A stretch of 60,010 nucleotides of DNA from Thauera linaloolentis 47Lol = DSM 12138 (GCF_000310205.1 NZ_AMXE01000014.1:1-60010), one strand, 5' to 3'. Shown: positions 8,641 through 18,924, counted from the stretch's first letter. Made by a program: numbers and translations. Notes: generated from the sequence alone by a model not told the origin.

Positions 8641-9246
8641 ATGAGCATCCTCACCCTTTCCGGCAGCCCTTCCGCGACCTCCAGGAGCCACCGCATCCTG
8701 CAGCACATTGCCGCCGAACTGCGCGCAGGCGGCGAACGGGTCGACAGCCTCGCGATACGCGATCTGCCCCCCGCGGCGCTGTGTGCCGCCGACACCAAGG
8801 ACCCGGCGATCGCCGACGCCATCGGCCGCGTCGCCGGAGCACGCGCGGTGATCATCGGCACGCCGGTATACAAGGCGGCCTATTCCGGCCTGCTCAAGAC
8901 TTTCCTCGACCTGCTGCCGCAGGACGGACTGGCCGGCAAGACCGTCCTGCCGCTGGCCACCGGCGGCAGCCTCGCCCACACCCTGGCGCTGGACTACGGC
9001 CTGAAACCTGTGCTGGCGGCGCTCGGCGCCCACCATCTGCTGTCCAGCATCTACGTCATCGACGCCCAGGCAAGGGTCGAAGGCGAAGGACTGGCGCTCG
9101 ACGCCGCGATCGAGCAGCGCATCGGCGAGGGCCTGCTCCGCCTGCGGGAAACGCTATCGGCGCGAGAGCGCGCCAGCGCGACGCGGACACCGGCCCCTGC
9201 CTCGAGCGGCGGCCGCGAGCCCCTCGCCGCCCCCCTCACCGCCTGA
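8641..9246 (+). CDS. ssuE: NADPH-dependent FMN reductase SsuE
   Basis: A 201-residue flavodoxin-like reductase that supplies FMNH2 to two-component monooxygenases. The N-terminal LTLSGSPSATSRS is the phosphate-binding loop. TPVYKAAYSGLLKTFLDLLP and LPLATGGS match E. coli SsuE closely as I recall it, and LALDYGLKPVL keeps the tyrosine (about residue 119) corresponding to Tyr118 of SsuE, which controls flavin use. The ATG at 8641 is chosen; the frame is open upstream but the family begins exactly here. The C-terminal 25 residues are proline/alanine-rich and probably disordered. It would serve one or both LLM-class monooxygenases at 10913 and 15592. Confidence 0.93.
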   Translation: MSILTLSGSPSATSRSHRILQHIAAELRAGGERVDSLAIRDLPPAALCAADTKDPAIADAIGRVAGARAVIIGTPVYKAAYSGLLKTFLDLLPQDGLAGKTVLPLATGGSLAHTLALDYGLKPVLAALGAHHLLSSIYVIDAQARVEGEGLALDAAIEQRIGEGLLRLRETLSARERASATRTPAPASSGGREPLAAPLTA

Positions 9247-9290
9247 CCCGCCAGACCTCCCCGCGGCCTGCCGTGCCGCCTTCCACCATG

Positions 9291-9318
9291 CGGGCGAATC
9301 TCCTAGGGCTCGCCCGCT
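9291..9318. repeat. Inverted repeat between ssuE and the MFS gene
   Basis: The arms GCGGGCGA (9291-9298) and TCGCCCGC (9311-9318) are separated by 12 bases and lie just before the ATG at 9334. There is no T-run. It may be a weak transcript hairpin limiting expression of the MFS gene. Confidence 0.4.
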
Positions 9319-9333
9319 TCATGTCGACGCCCC

Positions 9334-10767
9334 ATGTCCCACCTGTTCCGCGCCCCGTCCACCTCCGAGCAATTGTTCCGCTACGGCGAGCGCTACAAAT
9401 GGTGGCTGCTCGGCGCCATCACCATCGGCAACCTGGTCGCGGCGCTGTCGATGACCAGCTTCTACGTCGCCGGCCCGGCGCTGATGGCGCAGTTCGGCGT
9501 CGGCCAGGACGAGGTGCAGTGGGCCTACACGGGCTATCTTCTGGCCACCGCGGTATCGATGCTCAGTTCGGCCTGGCTGATCGAGCGCGTCGGCCTGCGG
9601 CGCTGCTATCTCGGCGCGGTGGCGGCGATGGCGCTGGCCAGCCTGTGTGGCGCCCTCAGCCCCAGCCTTCCGATACTGGTCGCGGCGCGCATGATGCTCG
9701 GCTTCGCCGGCGGCATGCTGCTGCCGATGGGCAGCATCGTGACCCTGGAGTGGTTCGCCCCCGCCATCCAGGGGCGCGTCTCCGGCCTGCAGGGCATGGT
9801 CATGGTACTGGCGCCGGCCGTGGCGCCCGCACTCGGCGGCCTGCTGATCGACCATTTCGGCTGGCAGGCGATCTTCCTGATGAACCTGCCCTGCTGCGTC
9901 CTGGCCATCGCCGCCGGCCTGAGCCTGCTGCCCGCCACCGTGGCGGCACGCACGGCCCCACCGCTGGATGGACGCGGCCTCGCGCTGCTCACCGCCGTCA
10001 CCACCGGCGCCCTCGTCGTCGTCGAATCCCTGCCGGCCTTGTCGCTGCCCGGCAGCCTCACCGTCGGCGCCGGGTTGACGGCGCTGTGCTTCCACATGCG
10101 CCGCAGCGCAGCGCCGCTGTTCTCGCCGGGCTTGTTCCGCTTCCCGCCGCTGCTGTGGGGCTGCGTGGTCGGCTTCACCAGCGGTTGCTGCCTGTTCGCC
10201 TCGACCTACCTGGTGCCGGTGTTCCTGCAGGATTCGCTCGGCTACAGCGCCACGGCGGCCGGCGCGGTGCTGGTGCCGGCCGGCCTGATGCTGGCGCTGG
10301 CGCTGCCACTCGGCGGCTGGCTGTGCGACCGCCACGACCTCAGCCACGTCACCGTCGCCGGCCTGCTGCTCTTCGCCGCCCCGTTTCTATCGCTCTGGCT
10401 GGCGGTCCGCACCGGGTCCATCGGCCCCCTGCAGGTCGTGCTCGCGCTGGCCGGCGCGCGGCTGGGGCTCGGCCTGCTGCTGCCCGCGCCCAACCTCGGC
10501 GCCCTGCGCGGCATGCACGGGCGGGTGCTGGCGCAGTCGTCGATGCTGTTCCACTACGCCCGGCAGATGGGGGGCGTGCTCGGCGTGGCGGCCGTCGCCG
10601 CTTTCGTCCATGCGCGCAGCGGCACGGCGCCGGCCGGCACGGCATACGGCGAAGCCTTTCTCGCGATTTCGATACTCGCCCTGGCCACCATCATCCCCGC
10701 CTTGCGGATCCGCAGGACAGCCCTGCCGCTGGCGCTGCGGCCGCCTGCCGAGGCGCCAGACGAATAA
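9334..10767 (+). CDS. MFS transporter, DHA2 (EmrB/QacA-like) family
   Basis: A 477-residue protein with roughly 14 hydrophobic segments, the number typical of the DHA2 drug:proton antiporter family. ALMAQFGVGQDEVQWAYTGY and the MLLPMGSIVTLEWF region resemble EmrB-type proteins (motif of the W-x-x-T/Y-x-Y-x-L class in helix 2), and SGLQGMVMVLAPAVAPALGG fits helix-5 motif C. No strong ribosome-binding site precedes ATG 9334, which fits modest translation. In this island it may export a desulfonation product or sulfite, but substrate prediction for this family is unreliable. It is the last gene before the AT-rich gap that separates the two halves of the island. Confidence 0.85.
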   Translation: MSHLFRAPSTSEQLFRYGERYKWWLLGAITIGNLVAALSMTSFYVAGPALMAQFGVGQDEVQWAYTGYLLATAVSMLSSAWLIERVGLRRCYLGAVAAMALASLCGALSPSLPILVAARMMLGFAGGMLLPMGSIVTLEWFAPAIQGRVSGLQGMVMVLAPAVAPALGGLLIDHFGWQAIFLMNLPCCVLAIAAGLSLLPATVAARTAPPLDGRGLALLTAVTTGALVVVESLPALSLPGSLTVGAGLTALCFHMRRSAAPLFSPGLFRFPPLLWGCVVGFTSGCCLFASTYLVPVFLQDSLGYSATAAGAVLVPAGLMLALALPLGGWLCDRHDLSHVTVAGLLLFAAPFLSLWLAVRTGSIGPLQVVLALAGARLGLGLLLPAPNLGALRGMHGRVLAQSSMLFHYARQMGGVLGVAAVAAFVHARSGTAPAGTAYGEAFLAISILALATIIPALRIRRTALPLALRPPAEAPDE

Positions 10768-10912
10768 CCAATTTGGACATATATAGATATATGTTTTATT
10801 CGTTTGTGTAATATTTATTGGGCTTTATCATGCCGGTAACCGTCGGTCCGGCAGCAAACAGGCTTCTATCGGCTCCGACGCTCCTCCACTTCCGTCATCA
10901 AGGATGAACGCT
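10768..10912 (+). promoter_or_regulatory. AT-rich promoter region with dyad before the SsuD-like gene
   Basis: A sharply AT-rich island in GC-rich surroundings. CATATAT (10778-10784) and ATATATG (10787-10793) are perfect inverted arms around AG. TTGGAC (10773-10778) could be a -35 element overlapping the dyad, but no clear -10 element at 17 bases is seen. The position suggests an operator/promoter for the second transcription unit. No known regulator's consensus is claimed. Confidence 0.5.
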
Positions 10913-12013
10913 ATGAGCTTGGAATTCATCGGTTTCATCGGCCCGCAGGAAAGTAGCGAATCGCTGGCGCCGCGCGGCCCCAACATCGATCTGGGGTTCA
11001 TCAAGGCCTTTGCCCAAACCCAGGAATACGGCGGCTTCGACAAGGCCTTGCTGGCGGTGAGCACCGCCTCCGCCGACTCCTTCGCGCTCGCCGCCTACGC
11101 CGCCGCCGTCACCGAGCGCCTCGGCCTGCTGGTGGCCCACCGCCCCGGGTTCCAGGCCCCGACCTTCGCCGCCCGCCAGTTCGCCACGCTCGACCAGCTC
11201 AGCAGGGGCCGCGCCGCGATCAACGTCATCACCGGCGGCGACGGCGGCGACCTGCAGCGCGACGGCGACTTTCTGCCCCACGACGAACGCTATGCCCGCA
11301 GCGACGAATACCTGGAGGTGTTCAAGAAGGTCTGGACCAGCGACACGCCCTTCGACCACCAGGGCAGGCACTACCGTATCGAGGACAATCACACCCAGGT
11401 CAAGCCGGTGCAGTCGCCGCACCCGCCGATCTATTTCTCCGGCGCCTCGGACGCTGCGGTGCAGGTCGCCGCCCGGCACGCCGATGTGTACATGATGTGG
11501 GGCGAACCCCTGGCGCAGATCCGCGAGCGCATCGCCCGGGTGCGCAGCGCCGCCGCGGCCCACGGCCGCGACAGGCATCTGCGTTTCAGCCTGTCGCTGC
11601 GCCCCATCCTCGGCGCCACCGAGGAAGAAGCCTGGGCGCGCGCGGACCGCATCCTCGCCGACGCCAAGGCGCTGCTCGGCCCGGACGGCGCGGCGAAGTT
11701 CCGCAGCCACAGCGCCAATGTCGGCTCCGACCGGCTGGTGAGCATCGCGCGCGAATCGCGTGTGCACGACAAGCGCCTGTGGACCGAGATCGCCGCGCTG
11801 ACCGGCGCCGCCGGCAACTCGACCTCGCTCGTCGGCACGCCCGACCAGGTCGCCGAGGCGGTGGCCGAGTATTACGAGCTCGGCGTCAGCACCTTCCTCT
11901 TCCGTGGCTTCGAGCCGCTGCGCGACGCGGCCGAGTACGGCCAGGAGCTGCTGCCGCGCATCCGCGCGCTGGTCGCCGCGCGCAAGGCCGCCGGACTGCG
12001 CAAGGTGGGCTGA
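10913..12013 (+). CDS. LLM-class flavin-dependent monooxygenase, SsuD-like
   Basis: A 366-residue bacterial-luciferase-like enzyme. ATG 10913 is preferred to ATG 10904 because the AAGG at 10900-10903 would abut the earlier start but is well placed for the later one. The regions TERLGLLVAHRPGFQAPTFA, ARQFATLDQLSRGRAAINVI, HDERYARSDEYLEVFKKVW and PPIYFSGASDAA follow E. coli SsuD, the FMNH2-dependent alkanesulfonate monooxygenase. By eye, however, the positions of SsuD Cys54, Arg226, His228 and Tyr331 appear as Ser, Ser, Arg and Phe, so the substrate or mechanism may differ. FMNH2 probably comes from the SsuE at 8641. The enzyme is soluble and cytoplasmic. Confidence 0.85.
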   Translation: MSLEFIGFIGPQESSESLAPRGPNIDLGFIKAFAQTQEYGGFDKALLAVSTASADSFALAAYAAAVTERLGLLVAHRPGFQAPTFAARQFATLDQLSRGRAAINVITGGDGGDLQRDGDFLPHDERYARSDEYLEVFKKVWTSDTPFDHQGRHYRIEDNHTQVKPVQSPHPPIYFSGASDAAVQVAARHADVYMMWGEPLAQIRERIARVRSAAAAHGRDRHLRFSLSLRPILGATEEEAWARADRILADAKALLGPDGAAKFRSHSANVGSDRLVSIARESRVHDKRLWTEIAALTGAAGNSTSLVGTPDQVAEAVAEYYELGVSTFLFRGFEPLRDAAEYGQELLPRIRALVAARKAAGLRKVG

Positions 12014-12135
12014 ACGCCCCGCCGGCGGCCGGAGCCGGCCGCCTCCCTTTTCCGTTTTTCCATCGACCGCCACACCGGCCGCGCGCTGCGCCGCGCGGCC
12101 GCGGCAAACATCCCGACTCCGACAAGATCACGACC

Positions 12136-14598
<2,463 letters not shown>

Positions 14599-14608
14599 GG
14601 AGCGCACG

Positions 14609-15565
14609 ATGAGCGAAAACGTCCAGCGCAGCCGCCTGCGCCTGCTTGCCGGCGCAGGCCTGCTGCTCGCAGCACCGCAATTGCACGCAGCGCCGGCACG
14701 CACCGTGCTGCGGGTCGGGGACGGCCGCGGCATGATGCGCGCCATGCTCGAGGGCGCCGGCGTGCTCGACGGGCTGCCGTACACCCTGGAATGGGCGGAT
14801 TTCCCGGCGGCCGCGCCGCTGCTGGAAGCGCTTTCGGCCAACTCGATCGACCTCGGCGGCACCGGCGACGCCCCGCTGCTGTTCGCGGTCGCGGCCGGCG
14901 CCCGCATCAGGGCCGTCCGCGCCACCCAGACCGACCCGTCCAGCATCGCCATCATCGCCCGCGGTGACAGTCCACTCACCGATGCAGCCAGCCTGCGCGG
15001 CAAGCGCATCGCGGTGACGCGCGGCTCGATCGGCCACTACCTGGTCGTGGCCGCCCTGCGCCACGCCGGCATCGCCCTGAACGAGGTCACGCTGGTCTAC
15101 CTGCTGCCGGCCGACGGCAAGGCGGCCTTCAGTTCCAGCGCAGTGGATGCCTGGTCGATCTGGAACCCCTACCTGTTGATCGCGCTGACGCGGGAGAACG
15201 CGAAGGTCGTCACCCATGGCGGCAACGGCCTGTGGCCGGGCCTGGGCTACCTCGCCGCGCACGACAAGGCCATCCAGACCAAGGCGGATGCCATCGCCGA
15301 CTTCCTGCGCCGCAGCCAGCGCGCCCAGGATTGGGCGCTGCAGAACGGCGACGCCTACGCGGCGATGCAGTCCCGCCTCACCGGCCTGCCGGTGGACGTG
15401 CTCAAGCAGATGCACGAGGCCACGCGGCCACGCGGCGTTCCGATCGACGAGCGCGTCATCGCCGGCCAGCAGCAGATTGCCGACACCTATTACGCCGCCG
15501 GCGTCATCAAGCAGCAGATCGACGTCCGGCCGAGCTTCGACACCCGTTTTTCCATCGTCGACTGA
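14609..15565 (+). CDS. ABC transporter substrate-binding protein, SsuA-like, Sec signal
   Basis: A 318-residue periplasmic binding protein. The start at 14609 has GAGGAG immediately upstream, overlapping the end of the receptor gene region. A Sec-type signal (LRLLAGAGLLLAAPQLHAAP) ends near residue 27. The mature sequence (LRVGDGRGMMRAMLEGAG, YTLEWADFPAAAPLLEAL, GTGDAPLLFAVAAG, TRGSIGHYLVVAALRHAG, SAVDAWSIWNPYL) is full-length homologous to the lipoprotein at 6713. No permease gene follows; it may share the permease at 7752. Its close coupling with receptor 2 and with the NtaA-type monooxygenase suggests these three handle one class of substrate. Confidence 0.87.
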   Translation: MSENVQRSRLRLLAGAGLLLAAPQLHAAPARTVLRVGDGRGMMRAMLEGAGVLDGLPYTLEWADFPAAAPLLEALSANSIDLGGTGDAPLLFAVAAGARIRAVRATQTDPSSIAIIARGDSPLTDAASLRGKRIAVTRGSIGHYLVVAALRHAGIALNEVTLVYLLPADGKAAFSSSAVDAWSIWNPYLLIALTRENAKVVTHGGNGLWPGLGYLAAHDKAIQTKADAIADFLRRSQRAQDWALQNGDAYAAMQSRLTGLPVDVLKQMHEATRPRGVPIDERVIAGQQQIADTYYAAGVIKQQIDVRPSFDTRFSIVD

Positions 15566-15591
15566 CGGCACAACCCTGAGGAACCATCACC

Positions 15592-16929
15592 ATGAGCACT
15601 CCCAAGCAGATCAAGCTCGGCTTCGTCCTGTTCGGCGCCGGCCCCGGCTACGACGACTGGCGCCATCCGGATGCGGTGGTCGACGCCAGCACCAACATCG
15701 AGCACTACCGACGCCAGGCGCGCGTCGCCGAGGCCGGCAAGTTCGATTTCCTGTTCGTCGCCGACAGCGTGTTCATCACCGAACGCTCCAGCCCGCACTA
15801 TCTCAATCGCTTCGAACCGCTCACCATCCTGTCGGCGCTGGCCGGCGCCACGTCCCGCATCGGCCTGGTGGGCACACTCACCAGCAGCTACACCGAGCCC
15901 TACAACGTCGCCCGCCAGTTCGCCTCGCTGGACCTGATCAGCGGCGGCCGCGCAGGCTGGAACGTCGTGACTTCGTGGCTGAGCGGCACCGCCGCCAACT
16001 TCGGCAAGGCCGAGCACCCCCAGCACGAGACGCGCTACCGTCTCGCCGCCGAGCATCTGCACGTCGTACAGGGGCTGTGGGACTCCTACGAGGACGACGC
16101 CTTTCCGCGCGACAAGCAGCGCGGCGTCTTTCTCGACCCCGGCAAGCAGCATCAGCTCAATCACAAGGGCGAATTCTTCTCGGTGCGCGGGCCGCTCAAC
16201 ATCAGCCGCTCGCCGCAAGGCCAGCCGGTGATCTTCCAGGCCGGCGCGTCCGAGGAGGGCCGCAACTTCGCCGCCCGGCACGCCGAGGCCTTGTTCGTCG
16301 AGGCCGGCACGCTCGAAGCCACCATCGCCTACGCCGAGGACATCCGCCGCCGCGCCACCGCCTTCGGCCGCGCGCCCGACAGCTACGGCCTCTTCCCCGG
16401 CCTGCGCACCGTGGTCGCCCCAACCGAGGAGGAAGCGCGCCGCAAGTACAAGGAAGCGCAATCGCTGGTCCGTATCGAAGAGGCGCTCAAGCAGCTCGGC
16501 GTCCCCTTCGACGGCTACGATTTCTCGCAACACCCACTCGACGAAGCCTTCCCCGAACTGCCGGCCTCCGCCTATGCCAGCAACCGCAGTGTGTCCGAGC
16601 GCATCGCCGGCTTCGCCCGCGACAACAAACTGACCTTGCGCGAGACCGCGCTGCGCAGCGCCAGCCCGCGCGAGGAATTCGTCGGCAGCCCGGTTCAGGT
16701 GGCGGACGCCATCCAGCGCTGGTTCGAAAGCGGCGCCATCGCCGGCTTCAACTATGTGGAGTCGCTCCCGCGCCAGCTCGACGCCTTCGTTGAACTGGTG
16801 ATCCCCATCCTGCAGGAACGCGGCCTCTACAAGCGCGACTACACCGCCACCACGCTGCGCGGCCACCTCGATTTCGCGGTGCCGGAGAACCGCTACACGC
16901 TCGCCCGCCGCACCGGCGCGGCGGCCTGA
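15592..16929 (+). CDS. LLM-class flavin-dependent monooxygenase, NtaA/SnaA/DszA family
   Basis: A 445-residue enzyme of the nitrilotriacetate monooxygenase (NtaA/SnaA/SoxA(DszA)) family. Family blocks are visible: IKLGFVLFGAGPGYDDWRHP at the N-terminus, GKFDFLFVADSVFI, ARQFASLDLISGGRAGWNVV with the flavin-proximal TSW, ERYR/ETRYRLAAEHLHVVQGLW, and QPVIFQAGASEEGRNFAARH. Members use FMNH2 and O2 to cleave C-N or C-S bonds or oxidise sulfones; the partner reductase here is probably SsuE at 8641. GAGGAA precedes the ATG at 15592. It ends the second transcription unit of the island, 144 bases before the convergent dioxygenase gene. The exact substrate cannot be read from the sequence. Confidence 0.88.
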   Translation: MSTPKQIKLGFVLFGAGPGYDDWRHPDAVVDASTNIEHYRRQARVAEAGKFDFLFVADSVFITERSSPHYLNRFEPLTILSALAGATSRIGLVGTLTSSYTEPYNVARQFASLDLISGGRAGWNVVTSWLSGTAANFGKAEHPQHETRYRLAAEHLHVVQGLWDSYEDDAFPRDKQRGVFLDPGKQHQLNHKGEFFSVRGPLNISRSPQGQPVIFQAGASEEGRNFAARHAEALFVEAGTLEATIAYAEDIRRRATAFGRAPDSYGLFPGLRTVVAPTEEEARRKYKEAQSLVRIEEALKQLGVPFDGYDFSQHPLDEAFPELPASAYASNRSVSERIAGFARDNKLTLRETALRSASPREEFVGSPVQVADAIQRWFESGAIAGFNYVESLPRQLDAFVELVIPILQERGLYKRDYTATTLRGHLDFAVPENRYTLARRTGAAA

Positions 16930-16979
16930 CGGCCGGAAGGCGGCTTTCCCCGCCGTACCCGTTTTGCGGCCGCCATCGA

Positions 16980-17027
16980 TACCACAGCGCCCCCGCCGAT
17001 CAAATGATCAACGGGGGCGCTGTGGTA
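16980..17027. repeat. 16-bp inverted repeat between convergent genes
   Basis: The arms TACCACAGCGCCCCCG (16980-16995) and CGGGGGCGCTGTGGTA (17012-17027) are perfect complements with a 16-base loop that itself contains GATCA..TGATC. It lies between the ends of the convergent monooxygenase and dioxygenase genes. There is no T-run on either side; the stem is long enough to block exonucleases or act as a bidirectional terminator. Confidence 0.75.
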
Positions 17028-17073
17028 CATCCCTCCGAAACGCCGCCTCGTCCCCGGGGACACCATCACTGCC

Positions 17074-17646
17074 TCAACTCCACAGATTCGGCACCACGGC
17101 ACTGGCGTAGCCGGACACGAAAGCCTTCGGCGCGCCAGTCTCGGCGTCGAACACGTGGCGCGAAATACGGCCGATGTTGCCGCCGTACACGTGGATGCTG
17201 ATCGAAACCTCGTCGGCCAGCGCATTCTCGACGACATGCACGTCGCCGATGCTCGGCGACACCGCCGTCACGCCGCCCGCCCCGAGCACGCCGACGTGGG
17301 TCTCGGCATAGCCGCCACCCGGCCGCAGGACGAAGCTGCGCTCGCGCTCCTGGCCGCGCAGCACGCCGACGATGCCCCATACCGTATGGTCATGCAGCGG
17401 CGTCTTCTGGCCTGGCCCCCAGACGAAGGACACCACCGAGAAGCGTTCGCGCGGATCGGCGTACAGCAGGTACTGCTGGTAGTACTGGGGATGCGGCTGG
17501 GCAAAGGCTTCGGGCAGCCAGTCGTCAGTGGCGACCAGCTTGCCGAGCAGTCCACGGCCCTCGGCCAGGATACGGGGTTCGTCCGCGCCGCTCTCGACCA
17601 GCTCGGTGAGCGCAACGACGAATTCGCGCAGGGAATCGGTACTCAT
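17074..17646 (-). CDS. Cysteine dioxygenase / 3-mercaptopropionate dioxygenase-like cupin
   Basis: A 190-residue cupin. ATG at 17646 has AAGGAG 7 bases upstream; a longer reading frame upstream is AT-rich non-coding DNA. The iron-binding HDH (residues 85 and 87) lies in TPLHDHTVWGIVGVLRG and the third histidine (152) in SISIHVYGG, the 3-His non-haem iron centre of thiol dioxygenases. Members oxidise cysteine or 3-mercaptopropionate to the sulfinate. Bacterial proteins of this subgroup are often annotated as cysteine dioxygenase but several prefer 3-mercaptopropionate. Its position at the edge of the organosulfur island suggests it participates in thiol/sulfonate sulfur metabolism; the physiological substrate is open. 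Confidence 0.85.
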   Translation of the reverse strand: MSTDSLREFVVALTELVESGADEPRILAEGRGLLGKLVATDDWLPEAFAQPHPQYYQQYLLYADPRERFSVVSFVWGPGQKTPLHDHTVWGIVGVLRGQERERSFVLRPGGGYAETHVGVLGAGGVTAVSPSIGDVHVVENALADEVSISIHVYGGNIGRISRHVFDAETGAPKAFVSGYASAVVPNLWS

Positions 17647-17960
17647 CAGAAACTCCTTTGATCTCTTTCGGATGACTCGGGCGGGCAGGCCCCGCGGCAC
17701 ATCGAACCCGCAGAACCGAACGAGCGCGCTCGGCGCCGCCTTCGGGCCGGCAATAGAAATTAATTCCATTAACGCATGAAATTAACGATTATTTATACCG
17801 AAAAGATATCACTCGATTCCTGCTGGCCAAATACGGATTCATGCAATGCTATGCATGACCTGCCAAGCGGGCTCCACGCCCCGCACAACCCCGTCAGTAC
17901 GCGGCACAAATGCAGAACGGCCCTTGCGGGCCGTTCTTGCTGGAGCGTCGATCGAGGGTG
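17647..17960. other. Intergenic region upstream of the thiol dioxygenase gene
   Basis: About 310 bases without a convincing gene. The part near 17755-17830 is strongly AT-rich and is the likely promoter zone of the minus-strand dioxygenase. The part at 17914-17937 is the terminator of the minus-strand cco genes. A short frame starting at ATG 17776 (+) has no family resemblance and crosses the terminator. Confidence 0.6.
17914..17937 (-). terminator. Terminator-like hairpin after the cco operon
   Basis: The arms AGAACGGCCC (17914-17923) and GGGCCGTTCT (17928-17937) enclose a TTGC loop. It sits 24 bases beyond the stop of the last minus-strand gene of the cbb3 cluster. The T-tail on the minus strand is poor (GCATTTG), so termination strength is uncertain. 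Confidence 0.65.
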
Positions 17961-18197
17961 TCAATTCCGCCGGTTCAGCTCATCTGCGCTGCGTTGCAGG
18001 AAGATCGTGCTCAGGCTGGACGCAGCGCAGACCAGCCAGAAGCCGAGGAAGCCTATCGAATAGGTCGCCAGTTCGCTGTAATGAACCGGCTGCCCGAAAA
18101 GGTAGAGCTGCTGCGGATCGATCACGGTAAAAAAGACTGCTTCTGCCGCTGCTGCCACCAGGAACGAAGGCCATAGCACCTGTATCCATTTCAGCAT
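17961..18197 (-). CDS. Small two-helix membrane protein in the cco operon (unknown function)
   Basis: A 78-residue protein with two hydrophobic segments, about residues 5-24 (QVLWPSFLVAAAAEAVFFTV) and 44-64 (ATYSIGFLGFWLVCAASSL), joined by a periplasmic or cytoplasmic loop IDPQQLYLFGQPVHYSELA. GAGGAGA lies 6 bases before its ATG. I do not recognise a named family. It is the last gene of the minus-strand cbb3 oxidase cluster and overlaps none of its neighbours, so it is probably co-transcribed with ccoH and the DUF3149 gene. A role in oxidase assembly or stability is possible but only inferred from position. Confidence 0.75.
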   Translation of the reverse strand: MLKWIQVLWPSFLVAAAAEAVFFTVIDPQQLYLFGQPVHYSELATYSIGFLGFWLVCAASSLSTIFLQRSADELNRRN

Positions 18198-18236
18198 CGC
18201 ATGTCTCCTCTGCCATGAGGAACTCAGACACCGCCC

Positions 18237-18383
18237 TCAATGGCCGGTTCCCGCCTTTCTCTCGTCTTCGTCCATGTGGCGCCTGGCAAAACGCCAGAGA
18301 TAAATCGCCATGCCGATGATGAAAAAAATCGTAAACAGGCTGAGCAGCCCGATATCGCTACCAAGCAGAAGTTCCCAAGCCAT
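18237..18383 (-). CDS. DUF3149-type short membrane protein
   Basis: A 48-residue gene. ATG at 18383 is preceded by GGAGGTG at ideal spacing, and TGA lies at 18237-18239. The protein starts MAWELLLGSDIGLLSLFTIF, has one membrane helix (about residues 12-31) and ends in a charged tail with RRHMDEDERK. The LLxGSDIGLLSL pattern is that of the DUF3149 family of small bacterial membrane proteins, whose function is unknown. It sits between ccoH and the 78-residue membrane protein, which suggests a link to the cbb3 oxidase. A longer frame on the same strand over this region (to 18430) is not coding-like. Confidence 0.8.
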   Translation of the reverse strand: MAWELLLGSDIGLLSLFTIFFIIGMAIYLWRFARRHMDEDERKAGTGH

Positions 18384-18410
18384 GGTACACCTCCATTCAA
18401 CACAGACGGG

Positions 18411-18923
18411 TTAAGAACCGGATGGATCAATCCTGATTTCCGTCTCTGTCGGGAGGTATGCGGCCCCGTTCATGCGCCAGCTGCGGGACTCGTCTTCTAG
18501 CAGGAACAACCAGCGCCCCGTGCTCAGGGGGGCCAGCGCCGTCTGGTAAACGCCGCCGGAACCTTCGATCAGCACTTCCTGATCCATTCCGTCGCGCGTG
18601 GGATGCGAAACCGTGAGAAAGATTCTTTCCGGCAGGTTTGTCACGTCGAGCGCGTCGAGCTCGATCCGGATCGAATCACTTCGCACCACGAGATGGGCCT
18701 TCAGGCCCAGTTCGCGGGCGTGCTCGGCGCGCCCCATCGTTTGCACGATGGCCCGCCCTTCCTTGTAGTAGTCGTCAACCACCATGCCGTCGAAGGTGCG
18801 GGCCGCGATCACGAAGGTGATGATGCCCGCAACGACTGCGATTGCGGGAAAGCTGATCAGGAACCAGGGCCAGCCCTGCTTGTACCATGGTGGCTGCGTC
18901 TTGTCGGTCGGGGTCGTATTCAT
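18411..18923 (-). CDS. ccoH: FixH/CcoH family cbb3 oxidase assembly protein
   Basis: A 170-residue protein with an N-terminal cytoplasmic stretch, one membrane helix (about residues 20-42, FLISFPAIAVVAGIITFVIA) and a periplasmic domain. The WPWFLISFPAIAVV start and the VVDDYYKEG motif just after the helix are typical of FixH/CcoH, which stabilises the cbb3 oxidase during assembly. It begins one base after the ccoG stop, implying translational coupling. The order ccoG-ccoH matches the ccoGHIS arrangement of many proteobacteria, but here ccoI and ccoS lie upstream of ccoN as a separate unit. Confidence 0.88.
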   Translation of the reverse strand: MNTTPTDKTQPPWYKQGWPWFLISFPAIAVVAGIITFVIAARTFDGMVVDDYYKEGRAIVQTMGRAEHARELGLKAHLVVRSDSIRIELDALDVTNLPERIFLTVSHPTRDGMDQEVLIEGSGGVYQTALAPLSTGRWLFLLEDESRSWRMNGAAYLPTETEIRIDPSGS

Positions 18924-18924
18924 C

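Noticed and set aside
11497..12135. N-terminal extension of receptor 2 into the preceding monooxygenase gene
   Set aside because: The extension is Arg/Pro-rich out-of-frame sequence of the upstream gene; a proper signal peptide begins at 12136.
17776..18063. 95-residue plus-strand open frame downstream of the dioxygenase promoter
   Set aside because: It crosses a terminator hairpin and the antisense of a minus-strand gene and shows no conserved features.
18224..18430. 68-residue minus-strand open frame overlapping the DUF3149 gene
   Set aside because: The other frame (18237-18383) has a perfect ribosome-binding site and a DUF3149-like product; this one has neither.
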